Shown in pieces: positions 56,158 to 64,000 of a stretch of DNA of 64,000 nucleotides (its first letter is position 1; each line of letters starts with the position of its first letter). Location: NCBI RefSeq assembly GCF_029961145.1, contig NZ_JASBRG010000005.1:434001-498000 (forward strand), written 5' to 3'. The notes below the pieces were generated by a model. It made no database searches, had not been told where the DNA came from, and saw nothing but the letters and a program-made list of their open reading frames with translations. Source of the DNA: Pinibacter soli (lineage in GTDB: Bacteria > Bacteroidota > Bacteroidia > Chitinophagales > Chitinophagaceae). The position numbers were made by a program, and so were the translations under genes.

Positions 56158-57296
56158 AGTCCTTTCCATGCTTCGTTGGTTTCCTTGTCTATCTTACGAT
56201 TGGTAACTTTATAATAATTCTCTACGCAAGTTTTGACCGTAATACCCATTAACTCTGCACAAGTCTCGCTGCTTATTCCACGCTCAGCACACATGGTAAT
56301 TGCGAATGTGTGGCGTCCGGTGTGAGAAGTGATATGCTTTCTAATTTTTAACTCTTTGGCGATATCCTTTAATTTTTCATTCAAGGTAGGTTCTTCAATG
56401 TCAAGTGGCATCTCACGAATGCGGTCCAAGGTCCTTTTCAGTGGTGTACTAAGCGGCATTGTAACCCATTCATTATTCTTTGTTGCTCTTAAGTATATTC
56501 GTTCCTCTACCAGGTGTTTGCTGATTTCGAATTGCTTCCAGTCAGAAATTCTCAATCCGGAATAACAACCAAGAAGGAAATAAACGGCGGTTTGCTTCAT
56601 GACGTGATTAGTAACCTTGTCAGCATATTTTTCCCAGTCTTTGAGCTCCTTAAGGCTTAGATAGTCCTTTTGAGGCGCTTCATATACAGGATTTTCGTAG
56701 ACATTAAATGGATAATATTGTGTCACGCCTCTCTTTATCGCGGCATTGAAGAAGGTTCTTATGGTCTTGAATAAAGCGTGAACGTAGTTCCCTCCTACCT
56801 CCGAATCACGCAGGCTGTTTTCGTATTTTGACAGGTAGTCCGTTGTTATTTCTTCGAATCTAAGATTTCGGCTCCCATGGAAATCCTCCAGCTTTTTAAG
56901 ATGCTTTCTGTAGTTTTCGAGCGTGCCGGGTTTCCGTTTATGACGGACCTCGTCAATAAACCTATCTGAAAATAAAAAGATGTTCTCCTGGTTGCCATGC
57001 TCCATTTGTGATTTTACCTGTTGCACTGAAATGACCTCACCCTTAATCTGGGTATGGACCAACATCTGCATCACCTCGGTTTTTTTTGAGGTGATATCTG
57101 CATTAATAATAGAATGATCTCGGTACGAAGACTTTACCTGCTCTTTCTTTTCGTCCCAAAACTTTGCATCAATGTGATAACCAGTTGCTTTATAAGACGT
57201 CTTCCTATTAATGATGACACGTATCCAAATAGGGCTTTGGCCTTTTTTATTGTGTTTCTTGGTGTTTAGGATGAGTTTTGCGCTATATTTCTGCAT
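56154..57296 (-). CDS. int: Tyrosine recombinase integrase
   Basis: 380 residues from ATG 57296 (MQKYSAKLILNTKKHNKKGQ); an ATG at 57323 adds nine. N-terminal arm-binding domain (GQSPIWIRVIINRKTSYKAT GYHIDAKFWDEKKEQVKS) and SAM-like core-binding domain (about residues 110-200) precede the catalytic domain. Catalytic residues: Arg in CYSGLRISDWKQFE, His and Arg in HTGRHTFAITM, and nucleophile Tyr in CVENYYKV. This is the Bacteroidota phage-integrase (SAM_5-like) group. It catalyses recombination between attP and tRNA-Cys attB; the gene lies 95 bp from the attR core. Confidence 0.95.
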   Translation of the reverse strand: MQKYSAKLILNTKKHNKKGQSPIWIRVIINRKTSYKATGYHIDAKFWDEKKEQVKSSYRDHSIINADITSKKTEVMQMLVHTQIKGEVISVQQVKSQMEHGNQENIFLFSDRFIDEVRHKRKPGTLENYRKHLKKLEDFHGSRNLRFEEITTDYLSKYENSLRDSEVGGNYVHALFKTIRTFFNAAIKRGVTQYYPFNVYENPVYEAPQKDYLSLKELKDWEKYADKVTNHVMKQTAVYFLLGCYSGLRISDWKQFEISKHLVEERIYLRATKNNEWVTMPLSTPLKRTLDRIREMPLDIEEPTLNEKLKDIAKELKIRKHITSHTGRHTFAITMCAERGISSETCAELMGITVKTCVENYYKVTNRKIDKETNEAWKGL

Positions 57297-57375
57297 AATC
57301 TTGGTAAAACATGTATAAAACAAATGTACCCTTTTTTACCACAAATACGCATTGTTGCACACTCGTAAACACACA

Positions 57376-57398
57376 AAAGCCGCTGTAGAAGCGGCTTT
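57376..57398 (-). terminator. Phage-supplied terminator for the tRNA-Cys transcript
   Basis: aaagccgc (57376-57383) and gcggcttt (57391-57398) form eight perfect pairs. On the minus strand the hairpin is followed by T's (cttttgtgtg). It is inside the prophage, 20 bases beyond attR, where a leftward transcript from tRNA-Cys would run. Its loop repeats a tRNA segment (ccgctgtagaagc at 57380-57392 and 57443-57455). Confidence 0.65.
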
Positions 57399-57417
57399 AT
57401 GTTTTTTGCATTTGTTA

Positions 57418-57440
57418 TTTCGAGGTCCCGAGCGGATTCG
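57418..57440. repeat. attR: attR core, 23-bp direct repeat
   Basis: Identical to 14353-14375 over 23 bases. It overlaps the tRNA-Cys 3' end (57423-57440) plus five bases beyond it. The intact tRNA body continues to the right, so the crossover occurred within the T-arm/acceptor portion, and the tRNA remains whole after integration. Confidence 0.93.
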
Positions 57441-57493
57441 AACCGCTGTAGAAGCTTTTGCAGAGCTCTGCCTAGCCACTCGGCCACAGGACC
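57423..57493 (-). tRNA. tRNA-Cys(GCA)
   Basis: 71 bases folding as a full cloverleaf on the minus strand: acceptor GGTCCTG/CGGGACC (one G-T), D-arm GCC/GGC with GG in the loop, anticodon stem GAGCT/AGCTT with loop CTGCAAA (anticodon GCA), T-arm AGCGG-TTCGAAT-CCGCT. Discriminator U73 is a known identity element of tRNA-Cys. CCA is not encoded. It serves as the attB site of the prophage; its last 18 bases lie in the attR core. Confidence 0.97.
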
Positions 57494-57638
57494 GTATATA
57501 TCCCTTTTGCGAGGGGTTGCAAAAATAAGGGTATTTTTATGTTTAAAAAAAGAACTTTCTATAAAATATTTAATCTTCAATTAAGTTTGAGGTGTTAGCT
57601 TTGAATGAACAGACCTTTCCCGTAAAAATTTCTGCAAA

Positions 57639-58511
57639 ATGAAACAAATAGCACCTTCTGAATTGATAATCAACAGCCGTGGAGCAGTGTATCACCTGGA
57701 TGTTCGTCCAGAAGAATTGGCAACTACCATTATAACTGTCGGCGATCCTGATCGTGTAGCGTTGCTGAGCAGGCACTTTGATAACATAGAATTCAAGCGC
57801 CAGCACCGCGAATTTATCACCCACACAGGCACTATCAATAACAAAAGACTTTCTGTTGTTTCTACTGGAATTGGCCCCGACAATATCGATATCGTGATCA
57901 ACGAACTTGACGCTTTGGTAAACATCGATTTTGAAACCCGTATCATTAAAGAAGACCTCACTTCTTTGCAGATCATGCGCCTCGGCACCTGTGGTTCGCT
58001 CCAAAAAGATATTCCCGTAGATAGTTTTGTTGCTTCTACCCACGGCCTTGGCCTGGATAATCTGCTTAACTTCTACCGCCATGAGCATAATGATGAGGAG
58101 AAATTAATGCTGCAATCTTTCATGACCCAGACGCAACTGAATAATTCTTCCCAACCTTATATAAGTGGAGCGTCGGCGTCGCTGCTGAAAAATTTTGTGG
58201 ATGGTTTCCACCAGGGTATTACTGTTACTTGTCCGGGATTTTATGGCCCTCAAGGCAGGGTTTTGCGCCTTGGTTTGAGCAATCCGCAACTGGTGGACCG
58301 ACTTACGGATTTTAGCTTCGGGCAGCACCGGATCTCCAATTTTGAGATGGAAACATCTGCGATTTACGGCTTGGGCCGCCTGCTTGGTCACCATTGCCTC
58401 AGCCTGAACGCTGTAGTAGCAAACCGCGTGGTTAAGGAATTCTCAAAAGACAGCGCTGCTGCGGTTAACAGCCTCATTGAAAAGGTGTTGGGAATTGTAA
58501 GCACGATATAA
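57639..58511 (+). CDS. Nucleoside phosphorylase (uridine phosphorylase-like)
   Basis: 290 residues of the NP-I family. Visible: the phosphate-binding GDPDRVALLSRHF (residues about 34-46), STGIGPDNIDIVINEL, LGTCGSLQKDIPVDSFVAST, and the ribose-binding EMETSAIYGLG region. These fit enzymes that reversibly cleave nucleosides with phosphate in salvage. Uridine phosphorylase-like, but base specificity is not clear from sequence. It is the first host gene right of the tRNA. Confidence 0.9.
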   Translation: MKQIAPSELIINSRGAVYHLDVRPEELATTIITVGDPDRVALLSRHFDNIEFKRQHREFITHTGTINNKRLSVVSTGIGPDNIDIVINELDALVNIDFETRIIKEDLTSLQIMRLGTCGSLQKDIPVDSFVASTHGLGLDNLLNFYRHEHNDEEKLMLQSFMTQTQLNNSSQPYISGASASLLKNFVDGFHQGITVTCPGFYGPQGRVLRLGLSNPQLVDRLTDFSFGQHRISNFEMETSAIYGLGRLLGHHCLSLNAVVANRVVKEFSKDSAAAVNSLIEKVLGIVSTI

Positions 58512-58544
58512 CTAAAGCTCAATGTGTAACGCCAAACGCTAAAT

Positions 58545-58579
58545 GCCTAACGCCGGTAGCCTCGCGTTGAGCGTTAGGC
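58545..58579. repeat. Dyad of the gcgttaggc intergenic family
   Basis: gcctaacgc (58545-58553) and gcgttaggc (58571-58579) form a perfect 9-bp inverted repeat, surrounded by further degenerate copies of aacgctaaa/aagcgttga. The same gcgttaggc word occurs at 9876-9884. It might terminate the phosphorylase transcript; no T-run follows. Confidence 0.7.
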
Positions 58580-58664
58580 GTTCAGCATTAAGCTTTAAGC
58601 GTTGTAAAGCAACAAATCTTACCTTTGATAATTGCCCGACCAATCAAAAGTATAAAGGAGATAT

Positions 58665-59453
58665 ATGAAACTTAATTTTTTTAAGTACCAGGGAACAGGA
58701 AATGACTTTGTGATTCTTGATAACCGTAACCATGAATATGATGGCCTAACCAATGAGCAAGTAAAATTTTTGTGTGACCGCCGTTTTGGAATTGGAGCAG
58801 ATGGCCTTATGCTGTTAAACAGTGCTACTGATTACGATTTCGAAATGAAGTACTACAACTCAGACGGAAACACGAGTACGATGTGCGGAAATGGTGGTCG
58901 CTGCCTTGTGAAGTTTGCTTTTCATCGCGGTATTACCAGAACAATTTATCGTTTTATTGCAGCCGATGGATTGCATGAAGCAGAAATAGATATGGATGGC
59001 ACCGTAAGTCTGAAAATGAAGGATGTCAATAATATCGAAGAGCTCAATCATAAAGATTTTTTATTAGATACAGGTTCCCCACACTATGTGAAAATGGTAA
59101 ATGATGTGATGGATTACGATGTGTACCAAAAAGGTCACGATATACGTTACAGCAACAAATTTGCAAAACAAGGCGTGAATGTAAATTTCGTAGAGCAAAA
59201 AAATGATGATGAAATCATTGTTCGCACTTACGAACGCGGCGTTGAAGACGAAACCTTAAGCTGCGGCACCGGCGTAACAGCAAGTGCTTTGGTTAATTTT
59301 CATAACGAAATTGGTTTTAACGAAGTAATCGTTACAACAAAAGGCGGCAAACTGTCTGTAGAATATGATCGCCATAAAGACGGTAATTATTCTGATATCT
59401 GGTTGTGCGGCCCTGCTGATATGGTGTTTGCAGGATGCATTGAGATTAATTAA
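58665..59453 (+). CDS. dapF: Diaminopimelate epimerase
   Basis: 262 residues. Converts LL- to meso-diaminopimelate for lysine and peptidoglycan synthesis. Both catalytic cysteines are in place: MCGNGGRCLVKFA (about residue 73) and LSCGTGVTASALV (about 204). The N-terminus (NFFKYQGTGNDFVILDN) and GFGADGLMLL-like segment (RFGIGADGLMLL) are canonical. Start ATG 58665 follows a ggagata region, one of few good Shine-Dalgarno matches here. Confidence 0.96.
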   Translation: MKLNFFKYQGTGNDFVILDNRNHEYDGLTNEQVKFLCDRRFGIGADGLMLLNSATDYDFEMKYYNSDGNTSTMCGNGGRCLVKFAFHRGITRTIYRFIAADGLHEAEIDMDGTVSLKMKDVNNIEELNHKDFLLDTGSPHYVKMVNDVMDYDVYQKGHDIRYSNKFAKQGVNVNFVEQKNDDEIIVRTYERGVEDETLSCGTGVTASALVNFHNEIGFNEVIVTTKGGKLSVEYDRHKDGNYSDIWLCGPADMVFAGCIEIN

Positions 59454-59654
59454 TAATTGGTAATTAATAATTAATAGGTGCAACATACTTTATTGTGTCG
59501 TTACACCTTAACTTTTGATCTTTTTACCAATCGTTGCGTGTGAAGAGTTGTGTGTAAGCAGCAGCGTTCCTGTTTTAATATTTTGCAATTGCCACTGTTT
59601 AAAAAACACAATATCGTCGCCTTTTAATTATTAATTATTAATTATTAATTTCCC
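59454..59654. repeat. Intergenic taattattaatta repeat tracts
   Basis: Two AT-rich tracts made of ttaataattaat units (59449-59476 and about 59626-59651) flank a short non-coding segment; a third occurs before the Nudix gene at about 60677-60697. These simple repeats are a common feature of Bacteroidota intergenic DNA. Confidence 0.7.
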
Positions 59655-60593
59655 TTGATTCAAATTTTCAAAAACATTAACCATCAAACGGTTGCTATCG
59701 ACAAGGCTGAAAATGGTGCATGGATCAATGTGTTGCCCCCTTTGAAACAGGAAGAGTTTAACGACCTGTCTGAGCAACTGGATGTACCCTTAGACTTTCT
59801 AACCGACTCACTGGATATCGACGAACGTTCGCGTTATGAACAGGAAGATAATGCGAAGCTGATCGTTATCAAAACCCCTACCGAGAACAACTCTTTTAAC
59901 GAAAGCGACGCGTTTTACATTACCATTCCTATTTGTATTATCCTTACACATAATCAAATTATTACCGTAAACTCTTTCGAGAATGCGGCGATAAAAAAAT
60001 TCCTCAGCACATTTCAAAACCGCCATCCTGACAACAGGAAAATGATGGTGCTGAAGATCTTCGAAAAGATCGTTCAGAACTACATGGCGTATTTGAAAGA
60101 GATCAACCAGCGTAGAAACATACTGGAGCAAAAGTTGTATGACTCCAACCGTAATGAGGAGCTGCTTGAATTGATGCGTATTCAAAAGAGTCTTGTATAT
60201 TTTGTAACAGCGCTTCGTTCAAACGAATTATTATTATTAAAACTCGAAAGAACAAACTTCCTCGGCCTAAACGATGAAGAGAAAGAGTTCCTTAATGACC
60301 TTGTAGTAGACGTTTCACAAGCGCTTGAAATGGCGAACACTTACACAAACATCTTAAGCAGTACGCTGGATGCATTTGCAAGCATCATCAGCAACAACCT
60401 TAACAATGTAATGAAGCGCCTGACATCTATCACGATCATATTATCCTTGCCAGCTTTGGTAGCAAGTATCTACGGCATGAACGTGCCAATTCCATATCAA
60501 AACTCAGCACACGCTTTTTATATTCCAATGATTCTGTCAGTTGTTGCGTCGATAATTTTGAGTTGGTATTTCATGAAAAAGAAATGGTTCTAG
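59655..60593 (+). CDS. corA: Magnesium transporter, CorA family
   Basis: 312 residues from TTG 59655 (MIQIFKNINHQTVAIDKAEN GAWINVLPP). Cytoplasmic funnel region to about residue 245, then two C-terminal membrane helices with the signature YGMNVP between them (about residue 277) and the basic end SWYFMKKKWF. The GMN motif forms the selectivity filter for Mg2+ (also Co2+/Ni2+). Monocistronic within AT-rich spacers. Confidence 0.93.
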   Translation: MIQIFKNINHQTVAIDKAENGAWINVLPPLKQEEFNDLSEQLDVPLDFLTDSLDIDERSRYEQEDNAKLIVIKTPTENNSFNESDAFYITIPICIILTHNQIITVNSFENAAIKKFLSTFQNRHPDNRKMMVLKIFEKIVQNYMAYLKEINQRRNILEQKLYDSNRNEELLELMRIQKSLVYFVTALRSNELLLLKLERTNFLGLNDEEKEFLNDLVVDVSQALEMANTYTNILSSTLDAFASIISNNLNNVMKRLTSITIILSLPALVASIYGMNVPIPYQNSAHAFYIPMILSVVASIILSWYFMKKKWF

Positions 60594-60701
60594 AGCAATA
60601 ACTGAATGACTGAATAATTGAATAACTGAAAGGTTTTGAATGTACCATTCATTAAAGTACAGCCGCCTTCTTAACTCTTAATTATTAATTATTAATTCCT
60701 C

Positions 60702-61157
60702 ATGATCACTCTTCGCGTATACGGCATTTTAAAAGACGAGGCCGGAAGAATTTTAGTAAGCGATGAATTTATTCGCGGCGCTTATTACACTAAGTTCCCA
60801 GGCGGTGGGCTTGAGTTTGGTGAAGGCACACGCGATTGCCTCAAACGTGAGTTTAAAGAAGAAATGGATCTTGATGTAGAGGTATTGGATCATTTATACA
60901 CCACCGATTTTTTCCAGATGAGTGCCTTCCGCGAAGGCGATCAAATCATTTCTATTTACTACTGGGTGAAAGCTCTGGAACCCATCAAAGCACCACTTCG
61001 TGAAACGCCATTTGACTTCGATGAAAGAGAATTGAAGATGTACGAAGCAACGGGCGAAACAGAAACTTTCCGTTTTATTGATGGTAAAGATTTTTCTGCA
61101 GAATGTGTATCGCTGCCGATTGACAAGGTAGTAGCGGATATGATAAGGGAGAAATAA
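60702..61157 (+). CDS. Nudix hydrolase
   Basis: 151 residues. Complete Nudix box, GGLEFGEGTRDCLKREFKEE (G-x5-E-x7-REUxEE) at about residues 34-55, followed by MDLDVEVL. Hydrolyses a nucleoside diphosphate linked to some group X; the substrate is not deducible. Start ATG 60702 follows an AT-repeat tract. Confidence 0.9.
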   Translation: MITLRVYGILKDEAGRILVSDEFIRGAYYTKFPGGGLEFGEGTRDCLKREFKEEMDLDVEVLDHLYTTDFFQMSAFREGDQIISIYYWVKALEPIKAPLRETPFDFDERELKMYEATGETETFRFIDGKDFSAECVSLPIDKVVADMIREK

Positions 61158-61247
61158 GGAGCCTACCCCGACCATTCACCCCCTTAAACGGTCCATTCGT
61201 GCGTTTTATCATCTCGTAAACAAATAATTTTCTGTAACCTTGCATTG

Positions 61248-61652
61248 ATGAAAAAGTTCGCCGCACTTATATTGTTTTGTGTTTATTCCCTTGCGTCTCT
61301 GGGCATCGGAATAGAGCAATTCTATTGCTGTGGCAAATTGAAATCTACCGTTGCCACTCTTTTTCATACCTCTAGGCAGAGCGAGAAAAATTGTCCTCCG
61401 GCAATGGCAGCAAGCATGAAAAATTGCTGCAAAAAGAATATCATCACTTTACAGGTAAAAGATTCTCACATCGCCTCCGACGTTAAATTTTCTTTTGCCA
61501 AATTCCAATTCGAAAGCATTTTCCAGCAATTCTTTTTATTGCCCGAAGCGCAGATAATTCCATCTGCTAATTCCTTGTGCTATTATTCAAAAGCGCCGCC
61601 ACCTTCGCGGAACATACCACTATACATTCAATACTGCGCTTACAGAATTTAG
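61248..61652 (+). CDS. HYC_CC_PP-like family protein, metal-resistance-associated
   Basis: 134 residues with an N-terminal signal peptide/hydrophobic segment (MKKFAALILFCVYSLASLG). Three marks define the family: an aromatic-Tyr-Cys motif (here FYCCGKL), a CC motif (MKNCCKKN), and a PPP near the C-terminus (APPPSRN). These small proteins occur in Bacteroidota next to HMA-TonB receptors and copper/heavy-metal genes. Consistent with this, an HMA-TonB receptor follows. Likely envelope-located and involved in metal handling. Confidence 0.72.
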   Translation: MKKFAALILFCVYSLASLGIGIEQFYCCGKLKSTVATLFHTSRQSEKNCPPAMAASMKNCCKKNIITLQVKDSHIASDVKFSFAKFQFESIFQQFFLLPEAQIIPSANSLCYYSKAPPPSRNIPLYIQYCAYRI

Positions 61653-61767
61653 AGAGTCTTCCCTTCTGCCTAATTGCTGCTTCCTGGCAGCTATACATTC
61701 GTCATTCATTAACCAGTGGATCGACGCAGTTTTCTTACCATCAAATAATCGCAGAAAAAATCATTCA

Positions 61768-64000
61768 ATGAAACTATCGATATATATAATTCTTGGTTTG
61801 TTCATTGCACTGTTTTACACAGACGCAAGTGGGCAATCAAACAAGAATACAACGGCAACAATTACCGTTGCCGGCACTTGCGGACAATGCAAAAGCAGAA
61901 TTGAAAAAGCCGCGAAAGTTATAGGTGTTAAATCTGCCAAATGGGATATCTCCTCTCATCTCCTGACCGTTGAATACAACGAAAGTCAAACATCGCTTGA
62001 TGCCATTGCAAACAATATACTTGCAGCGGGTCACGACGTAGGCGATAAAAAAGCAACAACTAGCAACTACGACAAGTTGCCTGACTGCTGCAAATACAGA
62101 GAAGAGTTGTCTGATTCCAGCAATGCGAATCATGAGGATTCTCTTGCAACATCAACAGGCAACATTGTTAAAGGCATCGTTTTGCAAAGCGACAAAAAAG
62201 GCAACCTACTTCCGCTTACAGGCGCTAGCATTGTGTGGTTAAGCAACGGCAAAGGTGTTACAACCGATTCCTTTGGCGGGTTTCAAATACCAAAGTCCGA
62301 CACAGACAACAGACTTGTTATTAGCTATACCGGCTATCGCGCTGATACGATTACAGTAACCGGTCACGATGAATTAAAAATCGTAATGGCATCAGACAAA
62401 ACGTTGAAGGAAGTAATTGTCACCTCAAGGCAACGATCAACATATTTATCCATGTTATCTCCTATCCGCACAGAAGTGATAACGGGCAAGGAACTTTTAA
62501 AAGCAGCCTGTTGCAACCTGAGTGAAAGCTTTGAAACCAATCCTTCTGTAGATGTTTCTTACAACGATGCGGTGACTGGTTCCAAACAAATTCAACTGCT
62601 CGGCCTTAGCGGAAATTACACGCAACTCACAGTAGAAAATTTGCCCGGTCCACGCGGCATTGCAACGCCACTTGGATTGAATTCAATCGCGGGGCCGTGG
62701 GTGGAATCAATTCAACTTACAAAAGGAATCGGCTCTGTAGCAAACGGCTATGAAAGCATTGCAGGTCAAATAAACGTTGAACTGAAAAAACCTGAGAGCG
62801 AACATTTGTATGCAAACGTATATGTAAATGATTTTGGCAAAACAGATCTCAATCTTAATCTTTCGCAACGCATCAATAAAAAATGGGGAACTGCATTATT
62901 GCTGCACGACGATTTCCTCGCAAATAAAAATCTGGATCAAAACAAAGATGGTTTCCGTGATTTACCCACCGGCAATCAATTCAGCCTTGTGAACCGCTGG
63001 GCTTACAATGACGAAAAAGGTCTTTCATCACAATTTGGCGTTAAGGTATTAACTGATAACAGAACAGGCGGCCAAACTGATTTTAATGCATCTGAAGACA
63101 AATACACGACCAACAGTTATGGGCTTGGTATAAAAACCAACAGATATGAGTTTTTTGCAAAAACAGGATATATTTTTCCAGAAAAGCAATATAAAAGCAT
63201 TGGCTTGCAATTATCCGGCATCAGTCATCAACAGGATTCATATTTTGGATTAACAGATTATAATGCGAAACAACAAAACGTTTACGCGAATCTGATTTAT
63301 CAATCCATTATTCATTCTACAACCCATAAGTTTAGAACAGGCATTTCATTTCTGTATGACAACTATGATGAGGTTTTCAAAAAAACAGATTACCAAAGAA
63401 GAGAAGTAGTGCCCGGCGCTTTTTTTGAATACACCTACACTCCTGTTGAAAAACTGAATGTGGTAGCAGGATTACGTGCAGATCACAACAATCTGTTCGG
63501 CTTCTTTGCAACTCCGCGTATCCATGTACGTTATGAACCAATAAAAGGAACTACTATAAGGGTAAGTGCAGGTAAAGGACAACGAACGGCAAATATTTTT
63601 GCAGAAAACATGAGCGTGTTTGTGAGTTCGAGAACAGTGAACATCATTAATGCAGAAGCAGGTAAAGCATACGGCCTAAACCCCGAAGTAGCGTGGAACA
63701 AAGGCATTAGCGTTGATCAAAAATTCAAGCTGTTTCACAATGATGCATTGTTGAGTCTTGATTATTTTAGAAACGATTTTACTAACCAGGTTGTAGTCGA
63801 TCTTGAAAATACGAGAACAGTTAACTTCTACAATTTGCAAGGCAAATCATTCTCCAACAGCTTTCAGGCGCAAATGAATTTTGAGCCTGTTAAAAAATTA
63901 GAGGTCCGTCTTGCTTACAGATACTATGATGTGCGCACCGACTACAATGGCAAGTTACTGGAACGTCCATTGATGGCAAAGAACAGGGCATTTGCAAATA
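61768..64000 (+). CDS. HMA-domain TonB-dependent receptor, 3'-truncated by the window edge
   Basis: 744 codons visible and the frame stays open. Signal peptide (MKLSIYIILGLFIALFYTDA), then an HMA metal-binding domain (residues about 27-95) with CGQC (GTCGQCKSRIEKAAKVIGVK). A carboxypeptidase-D-like domain follows (TGASIVWLSNGKGVTTDSFG GFQI), then the TonB plug (LKEVIVTSRQ, FETNPSVDVSYNDAVTGSKQ IQLLGLSG) and beta-barrel strands from about residue 345. An outer-membrane channel for a metal ligand, probably copper or another soft metal from the HMA motif and its neighbour. Confidence 0.93.
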   Translation, partial: MKLSIYIILGLFIALFYTDASGQSNKNTTATITVAGTCGQCKSRIEKAAKVIGVKSAKWDISSHLLTVEYNESQTSLDAIANNILAAGHDVGDKKATTSNYDKLPDCCKYREELSDSSNANHEDSLATSTGNIVKGIVLQSDKKGNLLPLTGASIVWLSNGKGVTTDSFGGFQIPKSDTDNRLVISYTGYRADTITVTGHDELKIVMASDKTLKEVIVTSRQRSTYLSMLSPIRTEVITGKELLKAACCNLSESFETNPSVDVSYNDAVTGSKQIQLLGLSGNYTQLTVENLPGPRGIATPLGLNSIAGPWVESIQLTKGIGSVANGYESIAGQINVELKKPESEHLYANVYVNDFGKTDLNLNLSQRINKKWGTALLLHDDFLANKNLDQNKDGFRDLPTGNQFSLVNRWAYNDEKGLSSQFGVKVLTDNRTGGQTDFNASEDKYTTNSYGLGIKTNRYEFFAKTGYIFPEKQYKSIGLQLSGISHQQDSYFGLTDYNAKQQNVYANLIYQSIIHSTTHKFRTGISFLYDNYDEVFKKTDYQRREVVPGAFFEYTYTPVEKLNVVAGLRADHNNLFGFFATPRIHVRYEPIKGTTIRVSAGKGQRTANIFAENMSVFVSSRTVNIINAEAGKAYGLNPEVAWNKGISVDQKFKLFHNDALLSLDYFRNDFTNQVVVDLENTRTVNFYNLQGKSFSNSFQAQMNFEPVKKLEVRLAYRYYDVRTDYNGKLLERPLMAKNRAFAN

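Larger units (their letters stand above)
14353..57440. mobile_element. Complete temperate prophage with contractile tail, integrated in tRNA-Cys
   Basis: About 43.1 kb between perfect 23-bp direct repeats. One end carries an integrase (56154) beside the intact tRNA-Cys and the other a CI-like repressor. It contains a full set of packaging, capsid, contractile tail, baseplate, fibre and lysis genes in conventional order, none visibly broken. Head and packaging genes are lambda-like (gpA-type terminase, gpW, lambda portal, protease-capsid fusion). The tail is P2/Mu-like (sheath, tube, U, X, D, V, W, J, I, gp37). With an integrase but no MuA/MuB-type transposase it uses site-specific integration. 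It looks intact and possibly inducible (inference). Confidence 0.95.

Noticed and set aside
14353-57440. Mu-like transposable phage, suggested by gp37, DUF2635 and baseplate genes.
   Set aside because: No MuA/MuB-like genes; 23-bp att repeats in a tRNA and a tyrosine integrase show site-specific integration.
14353-57440. Tailocin or contractile injection system.
   Set aside because: Terminase, portal, capsid fusion and head-tail connector genes are all present and look intact.

Overview
The window is a chromosomal segment of a Bacteroidota bacterium, probably a Chitinophagaceae-like species. The signs are a secreted protein with a type IX secretion-like C-terminus, an HMA-TonB receptor beside a HYC_CC_PP-type protein, a GH29 fucosidase with an AraC regulator, weak Shine-Dalgarno sequences, and intergenic repeats typical of the group (taattattaatta, accgcaaag and cacagattacacggatt types). 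The organism call is inference from family content; no marker gene settles the genus.

Host left flank (1-14352): partial prs, a small membrane ORF, radC, a membrane protein, an MFS transporter, a luciferase-like oxidoreductase, an MBL-fold hydrolase, a DNA/RNA non-specific endonuclease, an AraC regulator with an alpha-L-fucosidase, an exonuclease III, a large cell-surface protein and a small exported protein. Most intergenic spaces hold hairpin terminators or inverted repeats.

Prophage (14353-57440, about 43.1 kb): a complete-looking temperate contractile-tail phage integrated in the 3' end of tRNA-Cys(GCA), bounded by perfect 23-bp direct repeats, with a tyrosine integrase next to the intact tRNA. 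The order is: a lipoprotein moron and CI-type S24 repressor (minus strand); a divergent cro-like and excisionase-like early operon; a tRNA-like RNA with an oversized anticodon arm; an HNH-like protein; a protein with twenty 10-residue repeats; SSB; a DnaN-like sliding clamp; a helicase-methyltransferase fusion; a DUF1376-type replication protein with internal iterons; a C5 methyltransferase. The late region follows: gpZ-like protein, lambda-type terminase, a DnaA-C-like protein, gpW, portal, a protease-scaffold-capsid fusion, decoration and connector proteins, tail sheath and tube, tail chaperone with a canonical -1 frameshift site, tape measure, P2-like U/X/D/V/W/J/I, tail fibres and a glycosidase-like spike (two of these with signal peptides), then a lysis cassette with holin candidates, a unimolecular-spanin candidate and a lysozyme-fold endolysin. 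Packaging is lambda-like and the tail is P2/Mu-like; there is no Mu transposase.

Host right flank (57441-64000): tRNA-Cys body, nucleoside phosphorylase, dapF, a CorA-type transporter, a Nudix hydrolase, the HYC_CC_PP-like protein and the start of an HMA-TonB-dependent receptor that runs off the window.

The most notable observations are the tRNA-like RNA (16647-16769), the homogenised 30-bp repeat gene (17525-18532), probable origin iterons inside the replication gene (24099-24151), the AAATTTT frameshift site (38816-38822), paired TTTGCCTAAAG arrays before two late gene blocks, signal peptides on tail-tip proteins, and the exchange of the tRNA-Cys terminator caused by integration.
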